From NCBI GenBank assembly GCA_963792175.1, contig CAWBVG010000041.1, forward strand, positions 184,045 to 248,044: a DNA stretch of 64,000 nt. The letters are read 5' to 3'. Source of the DNA: CAWBVG01 sp963792175. GTDB taxonomy: Bacteria; Acidobacteriota; Vicinamibacteria; Vicinamibacterales; CAVVIG01. Shown here piece by piece: positions 8,604-17,393 of this stretch. The notes beneath the pieces were generated by a model. That model was not told where the DNA came from and made no database searches. It was given only the letters and a program-made list of their open reading frames with translations. Numbering within the stretch: the stretch's first letter is position 1; every line of letters starts with the position of its first letter. A program made the translations under genes and the position numbers.

Positions 8604-9726
8604 TACTTCCCGGTTCGACCATCGGCGTCCTGGGTGGCGGTCAGCTTGGGCGCATGTTCGCCATGGCGGCCCGCCGGCTCGGCTATCGCGTCCACACGCT
8701 GGCGCCCGACCACGACACGCCGACCGGCCAAATCGCCGACGAAGAGATCAACGCGTCGTACGACGACCTCGACGCCGTGCGCGCGTTCGCCAGCCGCGTC
8801 GACGTCGTCACCTTCGAGTTCGAAAACGTCTCGGCCGCAGCCGTCGCCGAAGCGGAGCGGCACGCCATCGTCCGTCCGAACGGTCGAGCGCTTGCGGTCG
8901 CGCAGCACCGCATTCGCGAGAAGACATTTCTCGCCGAACACGGCTTGCCCGTCGCGCGCGTTCGCCGCGGTTCGCGAGGCGAAGGACCTCGCAGTCAGCC
9001 GTGCAGAAGGTGGGATGTCCGGCCGTCCTCAAGACGGCGGCGTTCGGCTACGACGGCAAGGGCCAGGTCGCGGTCGCAGCGAGCAGACGAGGTTGCGGCG
9101 GCCTGGGACACGCTGGGCCGCCGCGAGGCCATCCTCGAGGCGTTCATCGATCTCGATCGGGAGATCTCGGTCATCGGCGCGCGTGGCGTCGATGGCGCGT
9201 GGTCGCACTTCGGGCCGATCGAGAACGCGCACCGCTGTCACATTCTCGATGTGTCCGTCGCTCCGGCCCACGTGCCGCCAGGCCACGGCCGCTCTGGCGA
9301 TCGACGTGACGAGGCAGGTGATGGAAGGGCTCGAGTACATCGGCCTGATGTGCGTGGAGTTCTTCATCGCGAAAGATGGCCGGCTTGCTGGTCAACGAGC
9401 TGGCGCCTCGTCCCCACAACTCCGGACACCTGACATTCGACGCCTGCCGGACGAGTCAGTTCGAGCAGCAGTTGCGCGCCATCTGCGGCCTCCCGCTCGG
9501 ATCGCCAGAGATGTTCCAGCCGGCGGCGATGGCGAACCTGCTCGGCGATCTGTGGCGGAACGGCGAGCCGAACTGGGCGGCGGCGCTCGCCGAGCCCGGC
9601 ATCAAGCTTCACCTGTACGGTAAGTCGGCGCCGCGTCCCGGCCGCAAGATGGGGCACCTCACCGCGCTCGCCGCGACGCCAGAGGCCGCGCGCCAGCAGG
9701 TGATCGCGGCGCGCGAATTGCTCTGA
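8600..9726 (+). CDS. purK: N5-carboxyaminoimidazole ribonucleotide synthase (several frameshifts)
   Basis: PurK is the ATP-grasp enzyme that makes N5-CAIR for PurE. Start is GTG 8600, in a GTGA overlap with purE. Recognised segments in order: IGVLGGGQLGRMFAMAARRLGY (N-domain), VTFEFENV, VGCPAVLKTAAFGYDGKGQ (ATP-grasp lid), REAILEAFIDLDREISVIGAR, LEYIGLMCVEFF, and LLVNELAPRPHNSGHLTFDAC with SQFEQQLRAICGLPLGS. These are spread over all three frames. Breaks lie near 8965, 9000, 9090, 9285 and 9378. All blocks of a normal 370-residue PurK are present in order, so the gene is probably intact in the organism and broken only in this consensus; a decaying copy is the alternative. Confidence 0.87.
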
Positions 9727-11466
9727 CGACCGCATGTCACGCGGGTCGGCTTTGCGTGAACGAGCCGCTGCTTCTGCGCCGCGCTCCATCCCTTCAGATT
9801 CTGCACGTACCACCCCACGCGATCCGGATAGCGATCGGCGACGTTGACGCGCTCCAGAGGATCGGCGTCGAGATCGAAGAGGCTCGAGCGCCCGGAGTCG
9901 ATCGCGTAGATCACCTTCAGCGAACCGTCGCGGAGCCCGAGTAGTCCGCGCGAGTAATCGGCGAAGAAGAACGCCATTCGTGCGCCCGGGCCGAGCATCG
10001 ATTGCCCCTGATAGATCGGCGGGACCGGCAGGCCGGCAAGGTCGAGGACCGTCGGCGCGATGTCCACGAGGCTGACGACCCGATGCGACCGATGCTGAGC
10101 CGATCCCCGTTCCGGCGCCGCGACCAGCAGCGGCACGCGGACGTTTTCCTCGTAGAGATTGAACGTATGGCCGTAGTTGCCCTCGTGCTGACCGAACGCT
10201 TCACCGTGGTCGCCGAAGACGATCCAGACGGTCCGCTCCGCGAGCCCGCGCTGCTGCAGGCCCTGCATCAGCGTGCCGAGGGCCGCGTCCCCTTCGTGCA
10301 GCGCGTTGCGATAGCGGCCGAACTCGTCGTGCTCGTCGAACGGTCCGGCCGCCGATGATTCATACGGATGGTGGCCGGCGATCGGCAGATAGGTGAGAAA
10401 GAATGGCCGGCCGCTGTCCTGCGCGTCGATCCACTGGAGCATGCGCCCGACCGTCGATGGTTCGTCGACGCCGAAGCTCGAGTTCCGGTTCCCGCCGATG
10501 TCGCCCGCGTCCGCCAGCGTGTCGTAGCCGCGGTGACGGATGACGGCTTCCATCCCGAGATACATGAAGCGGCCGGAATGGAAGAGCGCTGTCGCGTAGC
10601 CGCGCTCGGACAGCGCCGCGGGCAGCGATCGACAGGGCGCCGCCTCGTACGAGTCGACCGCGACATCGAACGCGGGATACGCGGAGCACAGAACCGAGTA
10701 CAGACCTTTGATGCTTTCGGGGTACGCGGCGTAGGCGCGATCGAACACGATTCCGGACGCGGCCAGTCGCGTCAGGTTGGGCATCACATCCGGCTGCGCC
10801 CCGTACAGGCCGAGGTACTGCGCCGCGGTCGATTCCAGGCTGACCAGGATGATGTTGCGGCCCGCGGCGACAGCGCGAAACGCGTCGAAGTTCTCGTTCG
10901 CAACCGGCGCGAATCCGGTGCGCTGCCAGTCGAGCGGCGTGCGCGCCGAGAGGTGCGGCATCGCGGTCGAGACGAGCGCGGTCCAGGCATTGCGCTCGAG
11001 GCCGATGGTGTCGACGCGGGAGGCGGCCGCGGGGCCGAGCGCCACGCAGGCCATCAACGGGCCGACGACGAAGCGGCTCGGAATGCGATGCACGAGGAGC
11101 GGCACGATCCCCGCCGCGGCCACCAGCAACAGAACCGCCGCGATGCTGGCGGGCGTCGCGTAGAGCCAGATCGAATCGGCGAGCGGTCCTCGCGCTGCCC
11201 GCCACATCGCCCAGGTGAGCGGCGACGACAGCACGCGCACCACCGGTACGGTCATCGCCGCGTACAGCGTCAGCACGCCGTAGAGCGTCCAGAGCAGGCG
11301 CGGCCGTGACGAGAGGATTCGGCTCCGCCGCGGCAAACGCCAGCGCGATCGCCGCGTCCTGCCACAGGTACGCGATGGGCGACCACCACGACGGCGGAAT
11401 GGTGTGGCCCCACAGCGCCGCCGCCTTTGCCAGCGCGAGCACGACGAAGAGACTGGCCGCCTTCAC
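9609..11466 (-). CDS. Membrane-anchored LtaS/EptA-like sulfatase-fold phosphotransferase (frameshifted)
   Basis: About 600 residues: four or five N-terminal membrane helices, then an alkaline-phosphatase-superfamily ectodomain. Metal and catalytic segments are VSLESTAAQYLGLYG, a probable nucleophile in YPESIKGLYSVL, and FGDHGEAFGQHEGNYGHTF. Enzymes of this shape transfer phosphoglycerol or phosphoethanolamine to envelope glycans or lipids; the exact donor here is unknown. The start GTG at 11466 makes a GTGA overlap with the desaturase-fusion stop. A shift near 11320 separates the first two helices (KAASLFVVLALAKAAALW) from the rest. As sequenced the frame runs to 9609, 118 bp antisense into purK; a one-base correction near 9760 would end it at TGA 9737, just beyond purK. 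Confidence 0.78.
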
Positions 11467-12654
11467 CCGCGCACCAGGTTGAGCCGCTTGAGCAGGACAA
11501 CCGAGACGATTCCGCTGACGCCGCGCTTCCGCCAGAGCCAGTCGTGAACGATGACGGTCCGCGCCGGCGGCCGGTCGTAAAGCGCGTCGCGGTCGCCCTC
11601 GAACGACAGCGGGAGGACGACCAGGTCGTAGCCGTGATTGATCTCGCCAGCGGAAGCCTGCCTCGCCGACCTGTCTCGCCGAAGCGAGTTGTGTGAAATC
11701 TGCGCGGAGGCGGAAGCTCGCGAATGCGAGCGAAGGCGGGGAAAGCGCTCGTGGATGAATTCGACCTCGCCGCCGATTGGCCACTCGCGCGCAGCGTTCA
11801 GGTGCGCGAGATTCGCGTCGATGATCGTGAGCCGCGCGTGCGGAAGAATCCGGCGGAGCACCAGCGCGGTGCGCGGGAACAGCCCGCCACCGACGATCGC
11901 GATCCGCGGGGCTGTTCCTTCGAGCCCGCCGTCGCGCGTCAACAGCTCGCGGAATGCCCTCTCGTGCGCGCGCAGCAGGAACCGCTGCAGCGCCGGCGAT
12001 CGCAGCGCCAGGCGCTCCAGCAGGATCAACCCGTCGCCTTCGAGCCAACGGATTGGCGCCGGCCAGCGGCTGACGCGCGCGCGAGGATCGTGGTACGTCG
12101 GCAGCCGCGTCCAGTGCGCTGACGGATGCGCATGGTGCTCCACGTGATAGCCGTCGTTGAACAGGAGCAGGTTGTAGAGCCGGCCGTAATGACTCGTCGT
12201 CCCGTGCGCGTGCTCGTAATAGCCGTGCGCGCCGCACAACAGCAGGCCGGCGGCCCATCCCGGAAGGTAGACCGACAGAAAGAACAGCGGCGCCGCGGCC
12301 AGCAGGACGGACCAGAACGCCACGACGAGCGAAGCCTGCATCACCAGCGTCGCGCGACAGGCGCGTTCGCGCCGCGACTCCGGCATGATGCGCCAGATGG
12401 CGGTCGCGCCAGAGGGCGTGCGGAAAGCCGAGCAGCACGCTGAGATATGCGGCGAACGCGTGATTTGCGCCGCGGCGGCGAAAGAACGGCCGGTGGATGA
12501 AGTAGTGCGAGATGGTGTTCGCGTTCCACCAGAGGCCGATGGCGATCACGGGCGCGGTCGGCGCGGCCAGGAGCAGCGCCGCATGCGCGCCCGCGAGGAC
12601 GACGAGCATCAGATCCCCGCGGTTCTGGTTCGCCGTCGCGGCTGCGCTCGTCAT
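11463..12654 (-). CDS. Fatty-acid desaturase fused to a class I methyltransferase-like domain (frameshifted)
   Basis: The N-terminal half is a membrane di-iron desaturase/hydroxylase. It has three histidine boxes, HYFIH, HLAHH and HVEHH, and hydrophobic spans around VVLAGAHAALLLAAP and SVLLAAAPLFFLSV. The C-terminal half has a Rossmann motif, RIAIVGGGLFPRTALVL, with LTIIDANLAHLNAA giving the acidic residue after beta-2 expected for SAM binding. Total is about 396 residues with one shift near 12385. The ATG (12654) shares one base with the upstream stop and the TGA makes a GTGA overlap with the sulfatase start. An Arg/Ser-rich stretch (ISHNSLRRDRSARQASAGE) interrupts the C-domain and is encoded by a palindromic repeat at 11645-11741. 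Lipid modification is the likely role; the substrate is unknown. Confidence 0.75.
11645..11741. repeat. Palindrome-rich repeat inserted in the desaturase-methyltransferase gene
   Basis: Contains CTCGCCGAAGCGAG and CTCGCGAATGCGAG, both near-palindromic, and two GGAGGCGG/GAAGGCGGGG boxes. It encodes a low-complexity Ser/Arg stretch between core strands of the Rossmann domain. A possible relative lies between genes at 41404-41452. Identified by eye only. Confidence 0.5.
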
Positions 12655-13112
12655 CACGGGCGTGCGTCGAGCAGGGCGCGGACCGGCGCGTAGTCGGTCC
12701 GGCGGATCTTCGTGACGCCGATGCCCATCGCGTACGGATCGGCCTTCTCCGGCTTCTCGTCCGCGTTCCGCACGCGCGCCTTCAACTCCCATCGGCTGCC
12801 GAACCCCACGACCTGATTGGTGCCGGCGACCGATTGCAGGTCGGCCCACTCTTTCTGTGCCGCCTGCGGGTTCGTTGCGAGCGCGAAGTACAGATAGCCG
12901 CGGGCTGGCGGCAGGTAGTCGTTCATGTCGTTTGGTTTGGCCATCGCGAACACGCCCCAGACCTGCGCGCGCTGCGGCGATTCCGCGGTCGGCTCCAGCA
13001 CGACCTTGTCGATCCGCGCGTAGACAGCCGTCCGATCGCTGGCCGACATGGCGCCTGCGGCGACACAGACGGCGAGAACGGTGAGCCCGGCGATGCGTCT
13101 TGTTATCTGCAT
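12654..13112 (-). CDS. Secreted protein of unknown function
   Basis: A 152-residue protein with a clear signal peptide (RIAGLTVLAVCVAAGAMSA) and a mature part containing VVLEPTAESPQRAQVWGVFAMA, GYLYFALATNPQAAQKEW and a positively charged C-terminus. I recognise no family. First gene of the desaturase/sulfatase operon: its TGA (12656-12654) shares one base with the desaturase ATG. The frame is intact. It faces the plus-strand gene at 13240 across 127 bp that include GTTAAC and TTGACG motifs. A periplasmic partner of the envelope-modifying enzymes downstream is a reasonable guess. Confidence 0.68.
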   Translation of the reverse strand: MQITRRIAGLTVLAVCVAAGAMSASDRTAVYARIDKVVLEPTAESPQRAQVWGVFAMAKPNDMNDYLPPARGYLYFALATNPQAAQKEWADLQSVAGTNQVVGFGSRWELKARVRNADEKPEKADPYAMGIGVTKIRRTDYAPVRALLDARP

Positions 13113-13227
13113 TGACCCTCCGGTACCGCAGGACGCTGGCGCGGACAGATTTGTTAACCGTCAAGAACACTAGTCTTTTGCATGGGTTGCGGGCGCCCGT
13201 CGCCATGTCGGCGCGACGGCTGGGGCA

Positions 13228-13233
13228 TATAAT
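13228..13233 (+). promoter_or_regulatory. -10 hexamer TATAAT, 6 nt before the start at 13240
   Basis: A perfect TATAAT ends at 13233 and the ATG begins at 13240, so transcription should start at or next to the start codon. The -35 region is weak (ATGTCG at 17-nt spacing). Confidence 0.6.
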
Positions 13234-13239
13234 CGCGAG

Positions 13240-13938
13240 ATGCTGAGCTGGGTCTGCACACTGCTCGCGATCGGCACGATGCTCGCGCCCTTCGATACGG
13301 GCAGGCCGGCGTCCGGCTCAGGCGGTGCCACCCTTCTCGAACGTTTTCTCGCCAGAGTGGAGGAGCCGCCGGTCGAATACCGCGCCCTCCGCCATTTCGA
13401 AGCCAGCAATCCTCACTTCCGTCAGAACGCCACGATGGACGTGTGGACCGAATTCGACAAGGCGAAAGGGTTCCGCTACGAGGTGGTTTCCGAAAGTGGC
13501 TCGAGCTACATCCGCAAGAAAGTGTTTCTCGCCGCGCTCGAGGGCGAACAGAAGATGTGGGCGAACCACGAGCCCGATCGCGCGTCGTTCTCGCGCGAGA
13601 ACTACACGTTTGAGGATGGCGCGCCGGCCGTTGATGGTCTCGCGTCGCTGCTCGTGACGCCGCGGCGCAAGGACATGCTGCTCGTCGAGGGCGCCGTCTT
13701 CGTTCAGCATCACGATGGAGAGTTGCTGCGGATCGAAGGCCGCCTGTCGAAGAACCCGTCGTTCTGGACGCGGCGCGTCGACGTCATCCGCCGTTACACG
13801 CGTCTCGCCGGCGTGCGCGTGCCGATCTCGTTCGAGTCGGTCGCGAGCGTGCTGATCGCCGGGCGGTCGACGTTCAAGATGACCTACGACTACGAGATCG
13901 TCAACGGGCAGAGGATGAAGCCGCAGACGACGCCATGA
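13240..13938 (+). CDS. Secreted protein of unknown function upstream of a transporter
   Basis: A 232-residue protein with a short hydrophobic leader (MLSWVCTLLAIGTMLAPF) and a mature domain with the blocks EYRALRHFEASNPHF, MDVWTEFDKAKGFRYEVV and VRVPISFESVASVLIAGRSTFKMTYDYE. The alternating pattern is like the half-barrel fold of outer-membrane lipoprotein-sorting-type proteins, but this is a visual impression only. Frame intact. The TATAAT ends 6 nt before the ATG, so the mRNA is probably leaderless. Its TGA overlaps the ATG of the following MFS gene (ATGA, 13935-13938), so the two are translationally coupled. Confidence 0.72.
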   Translation: MLSWVCTLLAIGTMLAPFDTGRPASGSGGATLLERFLARVEEPPVEYRALRHFEASNPHFRQNATMDVWTEFDKAKGFRYEVVSESGSSYIRKKVFLAALEGEQKMWANHEPDRASFSRENYTFEDGAPAVDGLASLLVTPRRKDMLLVEGAVFVQHHDGELLRIEGRLSKNPSFWTRRVDVIRRYTRLAGVRVPISFESVASVLIAGRSTFKMTYDYEIVNGQRMKPQTTP

Positions 13939-15135
13939 CCAACCGCTGGCTGCCGATCGCGGGCGGCATCCTGATGAACCTGGCGCTCGGATCGCTCTAC
14001 GCCTGGAGCGTGTTCGTGCTCCCTCTGGAAAAGGAATTCGGCTGGACCCGCGCGCAGACATCCTGGGTCTTCACGATCGCGATCGTCTGTTTCGCGCTGT
14101 CGTTCATCGTGGCCGGGCGGATCCAGGATCTCAAGGGACCTCGCATCTGCGCGGCGATTGGCGGCATCCTGGTCAGCGCCGGTTTCATCCTCGCCAGTTT
14201 CACCAGCTCGTTGATCGGGCTGTACCTGTCGTTCGGCGTCGTCGTCGGCCTGGGCAACGGATTCGGATACGCCACGCCGACGCCGGTCGGATCGAAGTGG
14301 TTTCCCGACAAGCGCGGGCTCGTCATCGGCCTGATGGTCGGTGGATACGGTGCGGGCTCGGCGATCCTCGGGTCCGCTCGCCACCGAGATGGTGGCGAGC
14401 ATGGGCTGGCGACCGACGTTTCAGCTGCTCGGCGCCACCTTCTTCGTCATGACGATGGCGGGCACCGCGCTGCTGAAAAATCCACCGCCAGGTTATCGCC
14501 CGCCGAACTGGCGCCCGTCGGCCGCGGCGATGGCCGGCCGCGACGTCCCGACGCGCGAGATGCTTGCGACGGGCACGTTCTACAGCCTCTGGATCGCGTT
14601 CTGTCTCGGGACGACCGCCGGCCTGATGACCATCAGCCAGCTGGTGCCGTTTGCGCGCAACGCCGGCATGAGCGCGACCGTCGCGACCTTTGCGATCACC
14701 GTCGGCGCCTTCGGCAATGCGGGCGGGCGGATTCTGTCTGGCTGGATCTCGGATTCGCTGGGCCGCGTCCGCACGCTCCAGACGATGATCCTCATCTCCG
14801 CGGTGGCGATGCCGATCCTGTTTTTCGTACGCCACGAGGTTGTCCCGTTCTACATCCTCGTCGCCATCGTCTACTGGTGCTACGGGACGCAGCTGTCAGT
14901 GGTCGCCTCGACGATGGCCGATTTCTACGGGACGAAGAATCTCGGCATGAATTACGGCGTGCTGTTCACGGCGTGGGGCGCGGCCGGCATTCTCGGCCCG
15001 GCGATCGCGGCGCGCGTGTTCGATCGCTTCGGCGACTACCGCTACGCGTTCTTCATTGCCGCGGCGCTGTCGCTCGTCGCGTGCGCGTCGCTGACGATGG
15101 CGCGGCCGCCCGCGCGCGCCGCAGCCCACGTATAA
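13935..15135 (+). CDS. OFA-type major facilitator (oxalate/formate antiporter family; frameshifted)
   Basis: About 400 residues with 12 predicted helices. The opening NRWLPIAGGILMNLALGSLYAWSVF, with a PLEKEFGWTRAQTSWVFTIAI segment, is characteristic of the oxalate/formate antiporter (OFA) family. The A-motif equivalent is AGRIQDLKGPR, repeated in the second half as GRILSGWISDSLGR. A single base shift near 14373 (after GGYGAGSAILG) splits it; the second half ends with TAA at 15135. Likely substrate is a small carboxylate, unproven. It follows the secreted protein gene with an ATGA overlap and is followed 115 bp later by the IS110 gene. Confidence 0.82.
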
Positions 15136-15175
15136 CCGCCGCGCCCGCCCTCCCGAGTGAACGGAGATGAGAAGC

Positions 15176-15250
15176 GGCTGGCTGATCCTTGAGTGGTAGC
15201 GTTCGGTCCACCAGGATGAACGCGCTCACGGCGCAAAGGAGCAGCCAGCC
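15176..15250 (+). ncRNA. Candidate structured RNA ahead of the IS110 gene (possible bridge RNA)
   Basis: The 75 nt immediately before the transposase ATG can fold as an outer 9-bp stem, GGCTGGCTG (15176-15184) with CAGCCAGCC (15242-15250). It encloses a two-part hairpin, ATCCT/AGGAT and GTGG/CCAC (15185-15217), and a small GCGC/GCGC hairpin (15222-15234). IS110-family elements are known (IS621) to make a structured bridge RNA from the non-coding end upstream of the recombinase. Position and structure fit; sequence identity was not tested and the guide loops are not assigned. Confidence 0.4.
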
Positions 15251-16278
15251 ATGGAGTATGGTGCCATCGATCTCCACACGAAGGAAAGTCAGATTCGCAT
15301 CGTGACGAGTGAGGGGCGCGTCGTGCTCGACCAGCGCATCGCGACGCGCGGCGATCGGTTCACGTGGTTGTTTGGCGAGCGGCGCGCGATGCGGATTCTG
15401 CTGGAACGGTACCGAGAGCGAGTGGGTGGCCAGCACCTCGAGTTGATGGGGCACGAGGTGGTTGTTGCGGATCTGAATTATGGGCCGATGTACGGCGAGC
15501 GGACGCGTCGCATCAAGACGGACAAGCGGGACGTCGCGGCGCTGGCGGAGGCGAATCGCCGGGAGATTTACGGCCGGCGCATCGCGTGTCGACAACTCAG
15601 CGCGACGTGCGGCGACGGTTGCGGATCCGGAGTGATTTGGTCGGCATGCGTCGCCAGGTGATCAGTGTGATGCGCGCGCACCTGCGTGCCGACGGGCTGC
15701 GGATCCGCGCCGGCGCAGCTGAGTCGATGCTGGCGCGCTATCGCAAGGTCGACGTGCCGGCGGCGCTGCAGGGGGTCTTCGCGCCGCTGGTGGAGCTGCT
15801 GGAGGCGCTCGATCCGCTGATTCGGGACGCTGATCAACGGGCCAAGCAGCAAGCCAGACGCGATCCCGTGACCGCGCGCTTGCTGACGGCTGCGGTGTGG
15901 GCCCGATCGTCGCACTGACCTTTCGCGCTACGCTCGATGAGGTGACGCGATTCAGTGACGCCGGTCACGTCACGTCGTATCTGGGGCTGGTGCCGCGGGA
16001 ATCGAGCTCGGGTGATCGGCGCTGTCGCGGCGCGATCACGAAAGCGGGGCCAGGGACACATGCGCACGCTGTTGCTTCAAGCGGCCTGGACGGTCTGGCG
16101 CACGCCGTCGGGCAGTGCGGCGTTGCACGCCTGGGTCCGGCGCCTCGGCGAACGCCGCGGCCGCAAGGTTGCGGTCGTGGGCTTGGCGTGGCGGTTAGCT
16201 CGCATTCTCTTTGCGATGTGGCGTGACGGGCATCTGTTTCAACCGACGCGGCTGACGCGCATCACCATCGCGGCGTAG
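15251..16278 (+). mobile_element. IS110-family transposase gene (multiple frameshifts)
   Basis: The DEDD-type recombinase of IS110. N-terminal RuvC-like domain: MEYGAIDLHTKESQIRI (first Asp), RILLE (Glu), then HLELMGHEVVVADLNYGPMY and IKTDKRDVAALAEA (last two Asp). C-terminal Tnp20 domain: ALTFRATLDEVTRFSD, YLGLVPRESSSG, RGAITKAGPG and VAVVGLAWRLARILFAMWRDG. Correct blocks appear in order but in different frames; breaks are visible near 15405, 15435, 15595, 15905, 16010 and 16045, so the gene as read is dead. Stop TAG at 16276-16278. IS110 elements lack terminal inverted repeats, so the element ends cannot be set from this sequence. A giant palindrome lies 100 bp downstream. Confidence 0.85.
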
Positions 16279-16673
16279 TCGACTGCGACAAGGAGACGAA
16301 GAGCTATCAGTTGGGGTGCGAGCGCGTTCCTGTGTCCTGGCCGCACGTGAGAGCCGTCCCGGAGATCGCTGCGCATCTCTCGGAGACACGGGGCGAACGG
16401 GATCACACAGAGCAACAGAGAAACTGAGGTTGAACGGAAAGTGCGCGGTTCGACGGGCGTCGCGAAGCGACGCTGCGCGATCGGATCGAATCGTGAAAAC
16501 GAGCACGCACCCGAACGAGCCGTGTTCGTTTTCACGATTCGATCCGATCGCGCCAGTCGGCCTGCGTCGCAGGCCGACCCGTCGAACCGCTCGGCGTTCT
16601 TCTCCGTTCGTCCTCCGTTTCTCCGTTACTCCGTGTGATCCCGTTCGCTCCGTCCTGTCTCCGTTCCCTCGGC
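16279..16673. other. 395-bp non-coding region between IS110 and the PIN gene
   Basis: No convincing reading frame was found. The first 100 bp are unremarkable and may contain the right end of the IS110 element. The rest is filled by the long palindrome at 16382-16662. The two flanking genes converge on this region, so it may also serve as a bidirectional terminator. Confidence 0.7.
16382..16662. repeat. 281-bp imperfect palindrome with ACGGAG words and nested hairpins
   Basis: Left arm 16382-16507, right arm 16521-16662. The inner 33 nt of each arm (16475-16507 and 16521-16553) are reverse complements with one mismatch. Outer parts match with scattered changes, including GCGAACGGGATCACAC on the left and its complement on the right. 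Each arm carries its own small palindrome at the same place but of different sequence (GCGTCGCGAAGCGACGC at left, GGCCTGCGTCGCAGGCC at right). Outer parts contain iterated ACGGAG/CTCCGT words. Confidence 0.85.
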
Positions 16674-17093
16674 TCACGCGAAGGGATTCCGCACGTCGAG
16701 CCCCGCGATCGGACGGAACGGCTTCAGGTGTTCCGAGAGCAGCAGCGTCGCGTGCGACTTGCGCGCGGCGACCACGACGAGCGCGTCGCGAAACGTGAGG
16801 CGGTACCGCTCCTCGACATCGGACGCGGTCAGGAGATCGGCGGCGTCGATCGTCGCGATCGGCCACACGCTGTAGGCGCTGATCAGATCGCGCGCGGCGC
16901 GGCGTGGAACCGGCGACGCGCCGCTGGTCAGCGCCGCGTAGAACTCCTGCAGCACCTGGCTGCTGAGAACACCCGTTTCGTCCTCCCACAGTTGTCGCAG
17001 CACGTGTTCGGCGATCGCACGCTTCACCTCCGCGTCGAGGTCGTGCGCGTAGACCAGGACGTTGGTGTCGACGAACACGCGCTCGATCGTCAC
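16674..17093 (-). CDS. PIN-domain toxin of a RHH/PIN toxin-antitoxin pair
   Basis: A 139-residue PIN-domain endoribonuclease, VapC-like. First acidic residue in VFVDTNVLVYAHD, conserved Glu in SQVLQEFYAAL, then TASDVEERYRLTFRDALVVVAA carrying the later acidic residues, and a C-terminal LLSEHLKPF region. The start GTG at 17093 is chosen because it overlaps the antitoxin TGA (GTGA, 17090-17093); an upstream ATG at 17159 would lie inside the antitoxin gene. As in VapBC pairs, the antitoxin precedes the toxin and translation is coupled. RNA target unknown. Frame intact. Confidence 0.87.
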   Translation of the reverse strand: MTIERVFVDTNVLVYAHDLDAEVKRAIAEHVLRQLWEDETGVLSSQVLQEFYAALTSGASPVPRRAARDLISAYSVWPIATIDAADLLTASDVEERYRLTFRDALVVVAARKSHATLLLSEHLKPFRPIAGLDVRNPFA

Positions 17094-17326
17094 GAGCCGC
17101 CTGCCGAAGCCCGCAGCGGCGAGGCGTCTCCGCCGAGGTGCCAGCCGTGGGCGAGCCACTCCAGCGCGCGCCGGCGGGCCGCCTGATATTCGGCGTCCTC
17201 GCCGACCAGTTCCTCCAGCTTGGCGGTCAGCAGGCTGCTGATCGAGGAGCCACGTTCCGCGGCCACCACCTTGATCTTGCGGACCGTGTCAGATGACAGC
17301 CGCAGCGTGACGTTCTGCGATTTCAT
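17090..17326 (-). CDS. Ribbon-helix-helix antitoxin
   Basis: A 78-residue protein with an N-terminal RHH DNA-binding unit (NVTLRLSSDTVRKIKVVAAERGSSISSLLTAKLEELV) and a C-terminal tail (AEYQAARRRALEWLAHGWHLGG) suited to masking the PIN toxin. It overlaps the toxin start by GTGA. A perfect palindrome, GCACGT-AAAC-ACGTGC, lies 13-28 nt upstream of its ATG next to a TAGCAT -10, and is the obvious autoregulatory operator. Frame intact. Binds and neutralises the toxin by family analogy. Confidence 0.85.
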   Translation of the reverse strand: MKSQNVTLRLSSDTVRKIKVVAAERGSSISSLLTAKLEELVGEDAEYQAARRRALEWLAHGWHLGGDASPLRASAGGS

Positions 17327-17338
17327 TGGCGAATGCTA

Positions 17339-17354
17339 GCACGTAAACACGTGC
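17339..17354 (-). promoter_or_regulatory. Candidate operator GCACGT-N4-ACGTGC of the toxin-antitoxin pair
   Basis: A perfect 6-4-6 inverted repeat overlapping the upstream edge of the TAGCAT -10 (17338-17333, minus strand), itself 6 nt before the antitoxin ATG. RHH antitoxins commonly bind such short palindromes. Confidence 0.55.
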
Positions 17355-17393
17355 CAGACGCAAAAACGTGCAGATACGGCAGGCCGGCTGGCG

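Noticed and set aside
10360..13206. A 948-codon minus-strand frame
   Set aside because: It passes through parts of three genes whose motifs lie in other frames; it only carries the desaturase beginning and the sulfatase beginning, both explained by single shifts.
15136..16673. Terminal inverted repeats of an insertion sequence
   Set aside because: None found at either side of the transposase; IS110 elements do not have them.
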